A stretch of DNA of 64,000 bases from Streptomyces violascens. GTDB lineage: Bacteria; Actinomycetota; Actinomycetes; Streptomycetales; Streptomycetaceae. Both the position numbers and the translations under genes were made by a program. Shown here in pieces: positions 31,786 through 40,314 of the stretch. The stretch's first letter is position 1. The number at the start of each line of letters is the position of its first letter. The DNA lies in NCBI RefSeq assembly GCF_014649955.1, contig NZ_BMUA01000011.1, positions 186,001 through 250,000 of the forward strand, written 5' to 3'. Under the pieces are notes generated by a model, which was not told the origin of the DNA, searched no databases, and saw only the letters and a list, made by a program, of their open reading frames with translations.

Positions 31786-33483
31786 ATGGCCGCCACCCCA
31801 GAAAACCCTGCCCCCACGACGCCCCGCCGCAAGCCGGGCCGCCACCGTGGTGAAGGCCAGTGGGCCGCCGGCCATTTCACGCCCCTCAACGGGAACGAGC
31901 AGTTCAAGAAGGACGACGACGGTCTCAATGTGCGGACACGCATTGAGACGATCTACTCCAAGCGCGGCTTCGACTCGATCGACCCCAACGACCTGCGCGG
32001 CCGGATGCGCTGGTGGGGGCTCTACACCCAGCGCCGGCAGGGCATCGACGGCGGCAAGACCGCGATCCTGGAGCCGGAGGAGCTGGACGACGAGTACTTC
32101 ATGCTCCGCGTCCGCGTCGACGGCGGCCGGCTGACCACCGAGCAGCTGCGGGTGATCGGCGAGATCTCGCAGGAGTTCGCGCGCGGCACCGCCGACCTCA
32201 CCGACCGGCAGAACATCCAGTACCACTGGATCCGCATCGAGGACGTCCCGGAGATCTGGAACCGCCTCGAAGCGGTCGGCCTGTCCACCACCGAGGCCTG
32301 CGGCGACACCCCGCGTGTCATCCTCGGCTCGCCCGTCGCCGGGATCGCCGCGGACGAGATCATCGACGGCACCCCGGCCATCGACGAGATCCAGCGCCGC
32401 TTCATCGGCAACCCGGCCTTCTCCAACCTGCCCCGCAAGTTCAAGTCGGCCGTCTCGGGCTCCCCGCAGCTGGACGTCGCGCACGAGATCAACGACATCG
32501 CGTTCGTCGGCGTCGAACACCCCGAGCACGGGCCCGGCTTCGACCTGTGGGTCGGCGGCGGCCTGTCCACCAACCCCAAGCTCGGCGTGCGGCTCGGCGC
32601 CTGGGTGCCCCTGGACGAGGTGCCGGACGTCTTCGAGGGCGTCATCTCGATCTTCCGCGACTACGGCTACCGCCGCCTGCGCACCCGCGCCCGTCTGAAG
32701 TTCCTGGTCGCCGACTGGGGCCCGGAGAAGTTCCGCCAGGTCCTCCAGGACGAGTACCTCAAGCGCGAGCTGCTCGACGGGCCCGCGCCCGAGCAGCCGG
32801 GGGAGGTCTGGCGCGACCACCTCGGAGTGCACCGCCAGAACGACGGCCGCTTCTACGTCGGCTTCGCGCCCCGCGTCGGACGCGTCGACGGCGCCACCCT
32901 GAGCAAGATCGCCGAGCTCGCCGAGACGCACGGCTCGGGCCGCCTGCGTACCACCGCCGAGCAGAAGCTGATCGTGCTCGACGTCGCGGAGGACCGCGTC
33001 GACTCGCTCGTGGCCGGTCTGGAGGCGCTCGGCCTCAAGGTCAACGCCTCGCCGTTCCGGCGCGGCACCATGGCCTGCACCGGCATCGAGTTCTGCAAGC
33101 TGGCCATCGTCGAGACGAAGGCGCGCGGCGCCTCGCTCATCGACGAACTGGAGCGCCGCATCCCGGAGTTCGACGAGCCCATCACCATCAACATCAACGG
33201 CTGCCCCAACTCCTGCGCCCGCATCCAGGTCGCCGACATCGGTCTCAAGGGCCAGCTGGTCCTGGACAGCGAGGGCAACCAGGTCGAGGGCTTCCAGGTG
33301 CACCTGGGCGGCGCGCTCGGACTGGAGGCCGGCTTCGGCCGCAAGGTCCGCGGCCTCAAGGTCACTTCGGCCGAGCTGCCCGACTACGTCGAGCGGGTCC
33401 TCACGCGCTTCCAGGCGGAGCGCACCGAGGGCGAGCGGTTCGCCGCCTGGACCGCCCGCGCGAGCGAGGAGGCCCTGTCATGA
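31786..33483 (+). CDS. sirA: Ferredoxin-dependent assimilatory sulfite reductase (nitrite/sulfite reductase family)
   Basis: A 565-residue siroheme/[4Fe-4S] enzyme reducing sulfite to sulfide with six electrons. Cluster ligands are Cys431 and Cys437 (ACTGIEFC) and Cys473 and Cys477 (GCPNSC). Tyr80 (WGLY) and Cys172 (EACGD) are 92 residues apart, as are the covalently linked Tyr69 and Cys161 of M. tuberculosis SirA, which favours sulfite over nitrite as substrate. The ATG at 31786 follows GAAGGA. An upstream in-frame extension (MQVRAAHLQS...) lacks an SD. First enzyme gene of the operon; siroheme would come from the chelatase encoded at its far end. Confidence 0.93.
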   Translation: MAATPENPAPTTPRRKPGRHRGEGQWAAGHFTPLNGNEQFKKDDDGLNVRTRIETIYSKRGFDSIDPNDLRGRMRWWGLYTQRRQGIDGGKTAILEPEELDDEYFMLRVRVDGGRLTTEQLRVIGEISQEFARGTADLTDRQNIQYHWIRIEDVPEIWNRLEAVGLSTTEACGDTPRVILGSPVAGIAADEIIDGTPAIDEIQRRFIGNPAFSNLPRKFKSAVSGSPQLDVAHEINDIAFVGVEHPEHGPGFDLWVGGGLSTNPKLGVRLGAWVPLDEVPDVFEGVISIFRDYGYRRLRTRARLKFLVADWGPEKFRQVLQDEYLKRELLDGPAPEQPGEVWRDHLGVHRQNDGRFYVGFAPRVGRVDGATLSKIAELAETHGSGRLRTTAEQKLIVLDVAEDRVDSLVAGLEALGLKVNASPFRRGTMACTGIEFCKLAIVETKARGASLIDELERRIPEFDEPITININGCPNSCARIQVADIGLKGQLVLDSEGNQVEGFQVHLGGALGLEAGFGRKVRGLKVTSAELPDYVERVLTRFQAERTEGERFAAWTARASEEALS

Positions 33484-33659
33484 GCGAGCGTGCGGCCCCC
33501 TTCCACTGCCCGTACTGCGGTGACGAGGACCTGCGTCCCAACGAGACCGGACACGGCGCGTGGGAATGCGCGGCGTGCAACCGGGCCTTCCAGCTGAAGT
33601 TCCTCGGGCTGCTCGCCCGTGGAGTTCAGCGCAACGAGCGTGGAGGGGAAGCGATATGA
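33480..33659 (+). CDS. Small four-cysteine (zinc-ribbon or rubredoxin-like) protein
   Basis: A 59-residue protein overlapping the sulfite reductase stop (ATGA) and the cysH start. Two CxxC pairs, Cys10/Cys13 (FHCPYCG) and Cys30/Cys33 (WECAACN), suit one zinc or iron. The C-terminal half is basic and helical (AFQLKFLGLLARGVQRNERG). Its fixed place between sirA and cysH, with overlaps on both sides, implies a role in sulfite or adenylylsulfate reduction, such as metal delivery, assembly or electron transfer. That is inference; I know of no defined function. It is too regular and too tightly coupled to be spurious. Confidence 0.85.
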   Translation: MSERAAPFHCPYCGDEDLRPNETGHGAWECAACNRAFQLKFLGLLARGVQRNERGGEAI

Positions 33660-34369
33660 CGGCCACTCGGACCGATGAGCGCACCGCCGGAGAGCTCAAG
33701 GCGCTCGCCGAGCAGGCGGGCCGGGACCTCGAAGAGGCCTCGCCCCTGGAGATCCTGCGGTGGGCGGCCGACACCTTCGGCAAGCGGTTCTGCGTCACGT
33801 CCTCGATGGAGGACGCGGTCGTGGCCCACCTCGCCTCGCGCGCGATGCCCGGCGTGGACGTGGTGTTCCTCGACACCGGCTACCACTTCCCCGAGACCAT
33901 CGGCACCCGGGACGCGGTCGCCGAGGTGATGGACGTCAACGTCATCACGCTGACCCCGCGCCAGAGCGTCGCCGAGCAGGACGCCGAGTACGGCCCTGGG
34001 CTGCACGACCGCGACCCCGACCTGTGCTGCGCCCTGCGCAAGATCAAGCCCCTGGAGGAGGGCCTCGGCGCGTACGCCGCCTGGGCCACCGGGCTGCGCC
34101 GCGACGAGTCCCCGACCCGGGCGAACACCCCGGTCGTCGGCTGGGACGAGAAGCGGCAGAAGGTCAAGGTGTCGCCGATCGCCCGCTGGACGCAGGACGA
34201 CGTGGACGCCTACATCGCGGAGCACGGTGTGATCACCAACCTCCTCCTCATGGACGGCTACCCGTCGATCGGCTGCGCGCCCTGCACCCGCCGGGTCGCC
34301 GAGGGCGAGGACGCCCGCGCGGGGCGCTGGGCCGGACGCAACAAGACCGAGTGCGGGCTGCACGGATGA
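33656..34369 (+). CDS. cysH: Adenylyl-/phosphoadenylyl-sulfate reductase
   Basis: A 237-residue thioredoxin- or mycothiol-dependent reductase releasing sulfite from activated sulfate. It has the iron-sulfur type motif: Cys124-Cys125 (DPDLCCALRK) and Cys207/Cys210 (GCAPC), plus the catalytic Cys233 in ECGLH at the C-terminus. The P-loop-like SSMEDA and DTGYHFPET are conserved. FeS-containing members usually use APS directly; a CysC kinase is encoded next door, so the true substrate (APS or PAPS) is not settled by sequence. The ATG overlaps the stop of the small four-Cys gene. Confidence 0.93.
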   Translation: MTATRTDERTAGELKALAEQAGRDLEEASPLEILRWAADTFGKRFCVTSSMEDAVVAHLASRAMPGVDVVFLDTGYHFPETIGTRDAVAEVMDVNVITLTPRQSVAEQDAEYGPGLHDRDPDLCCALRKIKPLEEGLGAYAAWATGLRRDESPTRANTPVVGWDEKRQKVKVSPIARWTQDDVDAYIAEHGVITNLLLMDGYPSIGCAPCTRRVAEGEDARAGRWAGRNKTECGLHG

Positions 34370-34401
34370 CGGACCGTCAAAAGAGTGATCAGGAGACTTC
34401 G

Positions 34402-34947
34402 ATGAGCGTGACGGAGGCGGGAGCCACCATCTGGCTGACCGGTCTGCCGAGCGCCGGCAAGACCACCATCGCGTACGAGCTCGCGGGCAGGCTGCGCGAG
34501 GGCGGCCACCGGGTGGAGGTGCTCGACGGCGACGAGATCCGCGAGTTCCTCTCGGCGGGCCTCGGCTTCAGCCGCGAGGACCGGCACACCAATGTGCAGC
34601 GGATCGGCTTCGTCGCCGAACTGCTCGCCGCCAACGGCGTGAAGGCGCTCGTCCCGGTGATCGCCCCTTACGCCGACAGCCGCGCGGCCGTCCGCAAGCG
34701 CCACCAGAGCGAGGGCACCGCCTATCTGGAGGTGCACGTCGCGACGCCGGTGGAGGTCTGCTCCGTACGCGATGTGAAGGGCCTGTACGCCAAGCAGGCT
34801 GCGGGCGAGATCAGCGGTCTGACCGGCGTCGACGACCCGTACGAGGCGCCCGATGCGCCGGATCTGCGGATCGAGTCGCACACCCAGACCGTGCAGGAGT
34901 CCGCGGCATCGCTTCTCGCGCTGCTCACCGAGAGGGGCCTGGCATGA
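34402..34947 (+). CDS. cysC: Adenylyl-sulfate kinase
   Basis: A 181-residue kinase phosphorylating APS to PAPS. Walker A is GLPSAGKT at 14-21. DGDEIREFLSAGLGFSREDR binds APS, and the lid region KGLYAKQAAGEISGLTGVDD is conserved. The start at ATG 34402 has AGGAG seven bases upstream. An earlier in-frame ATG at 34366, overlapping the cysH stop, has no SD. It overlaps cysD by four bases. PAPS may feed sulfotransferases as well as reduction, since the reductase here looks APS-type. Confidence 0.92.
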   Translation: MSVTEAGATIWLTGLPSAGKTTIAYELAGRLREGGHRVEVLDGDEIREFLSAGLGFSREDRHTNVQRIGFVAELLAANGVKALVPVIAPYADSRAAVRKRHQSEGTAYLEVHVATPVEVCSVRDVKGLYAKQAAGEISGLTGVDDPYEAPDAPDLRIESHTQTVQESAASLLALLTERGLA

Positions 34948-35879
34948 CGTCGGCAGTCACCGTGGGCGAGGGCGTCGACAGCCCGTACGCGCTCAGCCAC
35001 CTGGACGCGCTGGAGTCCGAAGCGGTGCACATCTTCCGTGAGGTGGCGGGTGAGTTCGAGCGGCCGGTGATCCTTTTCTCCGGTGGCAAGGACTCGATCG
35101 TCATGCTGCACCTGGCGCTGAAGGCGTTCACTCCGGCGGCCGTGCCCTTCACCCTGCTGCACGTGGACACCGGGCACAACTTCCCCGAGGTCCTCGCCTA
35201 CCGCGACCGGGTGGTGGCCGAGCACGGTCTTCGCCTGCACGTCGCCTCGGTGCAGGAGTACATCGACGCCGGCAAGCTGCGTGAGCGGCCCGACGGCACG
35301 CGCAACCCGCTGCAGACGGTGCCGCTGACGGAGGCCATCCAGCAGCACCGCTTCGACGCGGTGTTCGGCGGCGGCCGCCGGGACGAGGAGAAGGCCCGCG
35401 CCAAGGAGCGGGTGTTCTCGCTGCGCGACGAGTTCTCGCAGTGGGACCCGCGGCGCCAGCGCCCCGAGCTGTGGCAGCTCTACAACGGCCGGCACGCCCC
35501 CGGCGAGCACGTCCGCGTGTTCCCGCTGTCCAACTGGACCGAGCTGGACGTGTGGCAGTACATCGCCCGCGAGGACATCGACCTGCCGGAGATCTACTTC
35601 GCCCACGAGCGCGAGGTGTTCCAGCGGTCCGGGATGTGGCTGACCGCCGGCGAGTGGGGCGGCCCCAAGGCCGACGAGACGGTCGAGACCCGCCTGGTGC
35701 GCTACCGCACCGTCGGCGACATGTCCTGCACCGGCGCCGTCGACTCCGACGCCACGACGCTGGACGCCGTCATCACCGAGATCGCCGCATCGAGGCTCAC
35801 CGAGCGGGGCGCCACCCGCGCCGACGACAAGATGTCCGAGGCCGCGATGGAAGACCGCAAGCGCGAGGGGTACTTCTAA
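34944..35879 (+). CDS. cysD: Sulfate adenylyltransferase subunit 2
   Basis: A 311-residue PP-loop ATP sulfurylase small subunit that makes APS from sulfate and ATP with CysN. The PP-loop is SGGKDS at 46-51. FTLLHVDTGHNFPEVLAYRD and FGGGRRDEEKARAKERVFSL are family hallmarks. The start overlaps the cysC stop (ATGA), and the stop TAA is immediately followed by the cysN ATG, so the pair is translated together as expected for a heterodimer. Confidence 0.95.
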   Translation: MTSAVTVGEGVDSPYALSHLDALESEAVHIFREVAGEFERPVILFSGGKDSIVMLHLALKAFTPAAVPFTLLHVDTGHNFPEVLAYRDRVVAEHGLRLHVASVQEYIDAGKLRERPDGTRNPLQTVPLTEAIQQHRFDAVFGGGRRDEEKARAKERVFSLRDEFSQWDPRRQRPELWQLYNGRHAPGEHVRVFPLSNWTELDVWQYIAREDIDLPEIYFAHEREVFQRSGMWLTAGEWGGPKADETVETRLVRYRTVGDMSCTGAVDSDATTLDAVITEIAASRLTERGATRADDKMSEAAMEDRKREGYF

Positions 35880-37229
35880 ATGTCCAACTCCGTTGACACT
35901 GCGGTGCAGTTGGCCGATCTGTCGGCCACCACCCTGCTGCGCTTCGCGACCGCCGGGTCCGTCGACGACGGCAAGTCCACCCTGGTGGGCCGGCTCCTGC
36001 ACGACTCCAAGTCGGTCCTGACCGACCAGCTCGAAGCCGTCGAGGCGGCCTCGCTCAAGCGCGGCCAGGAGGCGCCGGACCTTGCGCTGCTCACCGACGG
36101 CCTGCGGGCCGAGCGCGAGCAGGGCATCACCATCGACGTGGCCTACCGCTACTTCGCGACCCCGCGGCGCAGGTTCATCCTGGCCGACACCCCGGGGCAC
36201 GTGCAGTACACCCGCAACATGGTGACCGGCGCCTCCACCGCCGACCTCGCCGTGGTCCTGGTCGACGCCCGCAACGGCGTCATCGAGCAGACCCGCCGGC
36301 ACGCTGCGGTCGCCGCCCTGCTCCGCGTCCCGCACGTGGTCCTCGCCGTCAACAAGATGGACCTGGTGGCGTACGAGGAGAAGGTCTTCGCGAAGATCGC
36401 GGAGGAATTCACCGCGTACGCGAGCGAGTTGGGCGTCCCCGAGATCACGGCGATTCCGATCTCGGCCCTCGCCGGGGACAACGTGGTGGAGCCCAGCGCC
36501 AACATGGACTGGTACGGCGGCCCCACCGTTCTGGAGCACCTGGAGACGGTGCCGGTCAGCCACGACCTGACCTCCTGCCACGCGCGGCTCCCCGTGCAGT
36601 ACGTGATCCGGCCGCAGACCGCCGAGCTCCCGGACTACCGGGGTTACGCGGGCCAGATCGCCGCCGGTACGTTCCGGGTCGGCGAGCCGGTGACCGTGCT
36701 CCCCTCGGGGCGCACCAGCAGGATCGCGGGCATCGACCTGCTCGGCGAGTCCGTCGACATCGCGTGGACGCCGCAGTCCGTCACCCTCCTCCTGGAGGAC
36801 GACATCGACATCTCGCGCGGCGACCTGATCGTGCCGAGCGGGGACGCGCCCGCCACCACCCAGGACGTCGAGGCGACCGTCTGCCACGTGGCCGACCAGC
36901 CCCTGACGGTGGGTCAGCGGGTGCTGCTCAAGCACACCACCCGCACGGTCAAGGCGATCGTCAAGGAGATCCCGTCCCGGCTCACCCTGGACGACCTCTC
37001 CCAGCACCCCGACCCCGGCCAGCTCGTCGCCAACGACATCGGCCGGGTCAAGGTGCGCACCGCCGAGCCGCTCGCGCTCGACTCGTACGCCGACTCGCGG
37101 CGCACCGGCTCGTTCCTGCTGATCGACCCGGCCGACGGCACCACGCTCTCGGCCGGCATGGCGGGCGAGTCGTTCGCCACCCACAAGGTTCTCCACACCG
37201 TCGAGGACGAAGCGGGCTGGGACTTCTGA
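35880..37229 (+). CDS. cysN: Sulfate adenylyltransferase subunit 1 (GTPase)
   Basis: A 449-residue EF-Tu-like GTPase whose GTP hydrolysis drives APS formation by CysD. G1 is GSVDDGKST at 26-34, G3 DTPGH at 103-107 and G4 NKMD at 158-161. Domains II and III follow (YVIRPQTAELPDYRGYAGQI and so on). No C-terminal APS-kinase fusion is present, in line with the separate cysC. The start abuts the cysD stop without a gap. A possible short ORF begins in the TGATG at its stop codon. Confidence 0.95.
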   Translation: MSNSVDTAVQLADLSATTLLRFATAGSVDDGKSTLVGRLLHDSKSVLTDQLEAVEAASLKRGQEAPDLALLTDGLRAEREQGITIDVAYRYFATPRRRFILADTPGHVQYTRNMVTGASTADLAVVLVDARNGVIEQTRRHAAVAALLRVPHVVLAVNKMDLVAYEEKVFAKIAEEFTAYASELGVPEITAIPISALAGDNVVEPSANMDWYGGPTVLEHLETVPVSHDLTSCHARLPVQYVIRPQTAELPDYRGYAGQIAAGTFRVGEPVTVLPSGRTSRIAGIDLLGESVDIAWTPQSVTLLLEDDIDISRGDLIVPSGDAPATTQDVEATVCHVADQPLTVGQRVLLKHTTRTVKAIVKEIPSRLTLDDLSQHPDPGQLVANDIGRVKVRTAEPLALDSYADSRRTGSFLLIDPADGTTLSAGMAGESFATHKVLHTVEDEAGWDF

Positions 37230-37348
37230 TGCTGCGACCTCTCCTGCACAGTCACGACGTCTACTCGACCTTCGCGAAGGAGGGCGGCCGCGTGGGCAGC
37301 GGCGCCCTCGGCAGCGGTCAGGGCGGGGTTGCCCGATGTGCGCGATGA
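37229..37348 (+). CDS. Doubtful 39-residue ORF after cysN
   Basis: An ATG overlapping the cysN stop (TGATG) opens 39 codons (MLRPLLHSHDVYSTFAKEGG ... GGVARCAR) in the 251-base gap before the sulfonate-binding-protein gene. Its single Cys sits near the C-terminus, as in sulfur leader peptides, but the rest does not match that pattern and there is no separate SD. It could be translated by coupling, or be nothing. The rest of the gap shows GC-rich dyads (around 37344-37375) but no clear promoter. Confidence 0.25.
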   Translation: MLRPLLHSHDVYSTFAKEGGRVGSGALGSGQGGVARCAR

Positions 37349-37480
37349 CGTACGCGCACCGCTCGCGCGCCCGGATGCACCATCCACCCCTGCACCGAAG
37401 ACCTGCCGACTTCCCGGCCGCGTCCCGGAGTTGAGACTCCGCCGGACGTAAGCACCGGGCCTCCGAGAGGACACCCTCCC

Positions 37481-38590
37481 GTGCCTGCCAGCCCCGCTTT
37501 GAGGCGCAGCCTGATAGCCGCCGCCACCCTGCCCCTGCTGTTCGGGGCGCTCGCCGCCTGCGGCTACGGCTCCGCCGCCGACAAGGACGCCGGGAAAGCC
37601 GCGCCCGCCGCGGACGGCAAGAAGCTCTCCGCCGACTCCGTGAAGATCGGCTACTTCCCTAACCTGACCCACGCCACGGCGCTGGTCGGCGTGCAGGAGG
37701 GGCTGTTCCAGAAGGAGCTGGGCGGCACCGCGGTCAAGACGTCCACCTTCAACGCGGGACCCTCCGAGATCGAGGCCCTCAACGCGGGCTCGATCGACAT
37801 CGGCTGGATCGGTCCCTCGCCTGCCATCAACGGCTTCACCAAGTCGAAGGGGCAGAGCCTGCGCATCATCGGCGGCTCGGCCTCCGGCGGTGTGAAGCTG
37901 GTCGTCAACCCCAGCAGGATCAAGTCGGTGGACGAGCTCAAGGGCAAGAACATCGCGACCCCGCAGCTCGGCAACACCCAGGACGTGGCGTTCCTGAACT
38001 GGCTGGCCGACAAGGGCTGGAAGGTCGACGCGCAGAGCGGCAAGGGCGACGTCAACGTGGTCCGCACCGACAACAAGATCACCCCGGACGCCTACAAGTC
38101 CGGCTCGATCGACGGCGCCTGGGTGCCCGAGCCGACCGCGTCCAAGCTGGTCCAGGAGGGCGGCAAGGTCCTCGTGGACGAGTCCGACCTGTGGCCGGAC
38201 CACCAGTTCGTGATCACCAACATCATCGTGTCGCAGAAGTTCCTCAAGGAGCACCCCGACGTCGTCGAGGCGGTCCTGCGCGGCTCGGTGAAGACCAACG
38301 AGTGGATCGCCACCCACCCCGACCAGGCGAAGGCCTCCGCGAACGCCGCGCTCAAGAAGCTCTCCGGCAAGGAGCTGCCGACGGACGTCATCGACCCGGC
38401 GTGGAAGTCCATCCAGACCCTGGACGACCCGCTGGCGGCCAGCCTCCAGGCGCAGGCCGACCACGCGGTGAAGGCCGGCCTCCTCAAGAAGCCCGACCTC
38501 AAGGGCATCTACGACCTGGATCCGCTCAACAAGGTCCTCAAGTCCCTGGGCAGGCCCGAGGTCGGCGACGCCGGTCTCGGCGTCAACTAG
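37481..38590 (+). CDS. Sulfonate-type ABC transporter substrate-binding lipoprotein
   Basis: A 369-residue periplasmic-type binding protein. The N-terminal signal ends in the lipobox LAAC (FGALAACGYG), so it is membrane-anchored outside the cell. The body is the SsuA/TauA/NMT1-like fold: KIGYFPNLTHATALVGVQEG, NAGPSEIEALNAGSIDIGWI, KGKNIATPQLGNTQDVAFLN and GAWVPEPTASKLVQEGG. It probably binds aliphatic sulfonates or a related organosulfur compound, given the operon. The GTG start has GAGAGG upstream. It is followed by the matching ATPase and permease genes. Confidence 0.9.
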   Translation: MPASPALRRSLIAAATLPLLFGALAACGYGSAADKDAGKAAPAADGKKLSADSVKIGYFPNLTHATALVGVQEGLFQKELGGTAVKTSTFNAGPSEIEALNAGSIDIGWIGPSPAINGFTKSKGQSLRIIGGSASGGVKLVVNPSRIKSVDELKGKNIATPQLGNTQDVAFLNWLADKGWKVDAQSGKGDVNVVRTDNKITPDAYKSGSIDGAWVPEPTASKLVQEGGKVLVDESDLWPDHQFVITNIIVSQKFLKEHPDVVEAVLRGSVKTNEWIATHPDQAKASANAALKKLSGKELPTDVIDPAWKSIQTLDDPLAASLQAQADHAVKAGLLKKPDLKGIYDLDPLNKVLKSLGRPEVGDAGLGVN

Positions 38591-38635
38591 TCCCCGTATC
38601 AGGCCGGTTCACAGGTTTCCCAGGAGGTGACGACC

Positions 38636-39430
38636 ATGGCCACCGCACTCGCCAAGGCCACGGACCGCACGGCGGCAGCGCACGAGTACGCCGCCCGGAT
38701 CGGGCATGTCTCGAAGTCCTTCAACGGTCCCGCGGGACCGCAGCTCGTCCTCGACGACATCTCTCTCGATGTCGCGCCGGGCGAGTTCGTCACCCTCCTG
38801 GGCGCCTCCGGCTGCGGAAAGTCGACGCTCCTCAACCTGGTGGCGGGCCTGGACGCGCCGACCGCGGGCACCATCGAGACGCCCGGCGGGCGGCCCGCCC
38901 TGATGTTCCAGGAGCACGCCCTGTTCCCGTGGCTGACCGCGGGCAAGAACATCGAGCTCGCCCTCAGGCTGCGCGGGGTGCCCAAGAACGACCGGCGCGA
39001 GCGGGCCGAGGAGCTCCTCGCCCTGGTCCGCCTCCAGGGCGCGTACGGCAAGCGCGTGCACGAACTGTCCGGCGGCATGCGCCAGCGCGTCGCGATGGCC
39101 CGCGCGATCGCCCAGGACTCCCAGCTCCTCCTGATGGACGAGCCGTTCGCGGCGCTCGACGCGATCACCCGCGACGTCCTGCACGACGAGCTGACCCGCA
39201 TCTGGCGCGAGACGAACCTGTCCGTTCTGTTCGTGACGCACAACGTGCGCGAGGCGGTCCGGCTCGCGCAGCGCGTGGTGCTGCTCTCCTCGCGGCCCGG
39301 CCGGGTGGCCCACGAGTGGACGGTGGACATCGACCAGCCGCGCCGCATCGAGGACGCCGAAGTGGCGGAGCTCTCCGTCGAGATCACTGAACAACTGCGT
39401 GGGGAGATCCGCCGCCATGGCCAGCACTGA
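38636..39430 (+). CDS. Sulfonate-type ABC transporter ATPase
   Basis: A 264-residue ATPase of the NitT/TauT/SsuB group. Walker A is GASGCGKST, signature LSGGMRQRVAMAR, Walker B LLLMDEPFAALD, and the switch His lies in VTHNVREA. The ATG at 38636 follows AGGAGG by eight bases. A GTG nine bases earlier overlaps the SD and is unlikely. It overlaps the permease gene by 14 bases, so they are translationally coupled. It energises import by the adjacent permease with the lipoprotein upstream. Confidence 0.92.
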   Translation: MATALAKATDRTAAAHEYAARIGHVSKSFNGPAGPQLVLDDISLDVAPGEFVTLLGASGCGKSTLLNLVAGLDAPTAGTIETPGGRPALMFQEHALFPWLTAGKNIELALRLRGVPKNDRRERAEELLALVRLQGAYGKRVHELSGGMRQRVAMARAIAQDSQLLLMDEPFAALDAITRDVLHDELTRIWRETNLSVLFVTHNVREAVRLAQRVVLLSSRPGRVAHEWTVDIDQPRRIEDAEVAELSVEITEQLRGEIRRHGQH

Positions 39431-40307
39431 GACCACTGACGTCAAGGACTCCCCCGGCCTGGGCAGCCTCGAAGCGGGGCTCGACGCGCTCGAAACCGTC
39501 CAGACCCACCGCACCCCCGTGCGCGAGGTGCTGGTCAAGAAGGTGCTGCCCCCACTGACCGCGGTCGCCCTCGTCCTGGTGGTGTGGCAGGTCCTGGTCT
39601 CGGCGAAGGTCACCGACGAGTACAAGCTGCCCGCGCCGTCCGCGGTGCTTTCGAGCCTGAAGGACATGTGGCTCCAGGGCACCCTGCTCGACATCGTGTG
39701 GACCAGCGTGTCGCGCGGCCTGCTCGGCTTCCTGCTCGCGCTCGCCATCGGCACGCCGCTCGGTCTGATCGTGGCCCGGGTCAAGTTCGTGCGGGCGGCG
39801 ATCGGCCCGATCCTGTCCGGCCTCCAGTCGCTGCCGTCGGTGGCCTGGGTCCCGCCGGCCGTGCTCTGGCTCGGCCTGAACGACTCGATGATGTACGCCG
39901 TGATCCTGCTCGGTGCGGTCCCCTCGATCGCCAACGGCCTGGTCTCGGGCGTCGACCAGGTGCCGCCGCTGTATCTGCGCGCGGGCCGCACGCTTGGCGC
40001 GACCGGGGTGCGCGGGGCCTGGCACATCCTGATGCCGGCCGCACTGCCCGGCTACCTCGCCGGTCTGAAGCAGGGCTGGGCGTTCTCCTGGCGTTCGCTG
40101 ATGGCCGCGGAGATCATCGCCTCGTCGCCCGATCTCGGCCTCGGGCTCGGCCAGTTGCTGGAGAACGGCCGCAACAACTCGGACATGCCCGGCATCTTCC
40201 TCGCGATCATCCTGATCCTGATCGTCGGCATCGCCATCGACCTGCTGATCTTCAGCCCGCTGGAGCGCAGGGTGCTGCGCGGCCGCGGTCTGCTCGTGAA
40301 GGGCTGA
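39417..40307 (+). CDS. Sulfonate-type ABC transporter permease
   Basis: A 296-residue permease with about six membrane segments and a charged 45-residue N-terminus. The EAA loop is seen in LYLRAGRTLGATGVRGAWHI and LMPAALPGYLAGLKQGW. The start ATG lies inside the 3' end of the ATPase gene with GGGGAG upstream. It is a single-domain permease that must dimerise, unlike the fused double permease at 14.1-15.9 kb. The stop is seven bases before the chelatase start, so the operon continues. Confidence 0.92.
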   Translation: MASTETTDVKDSPGLGSLEAGLDALETVQTHRTPVREVLVKKVLPPLTAVALVLVVWQVLVSAKVTDEYKLPAPSAVLSSLKDMWLQGTLLDIVWTSVSRGLLGFLLALAIGTPLGLIVARVKFVRAAIGPILSGLQSLPSVAWVPPAVLWLGLNDSMMYAVILLGAVPSIANGLVSGVDQVPPLYLRAGRTLGATGVRGAWHILMPAALPGYLAGLKQGWAFSWRSLMAAEIIASSPDLGLGLGQLLENGRNNSDMPGIFLAIILILIVGIAIDLLIFSPLERRVLRGRGLLVKG

Positions 40308-40314
40308 GCCGCCC

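Noticed and set aside
37229..37480. Transposon or insertion-sequence remnant in the sulfur operon gap
   Set aside because: No terminal inverted repeats, target duplication or transposase-like frame could be found.
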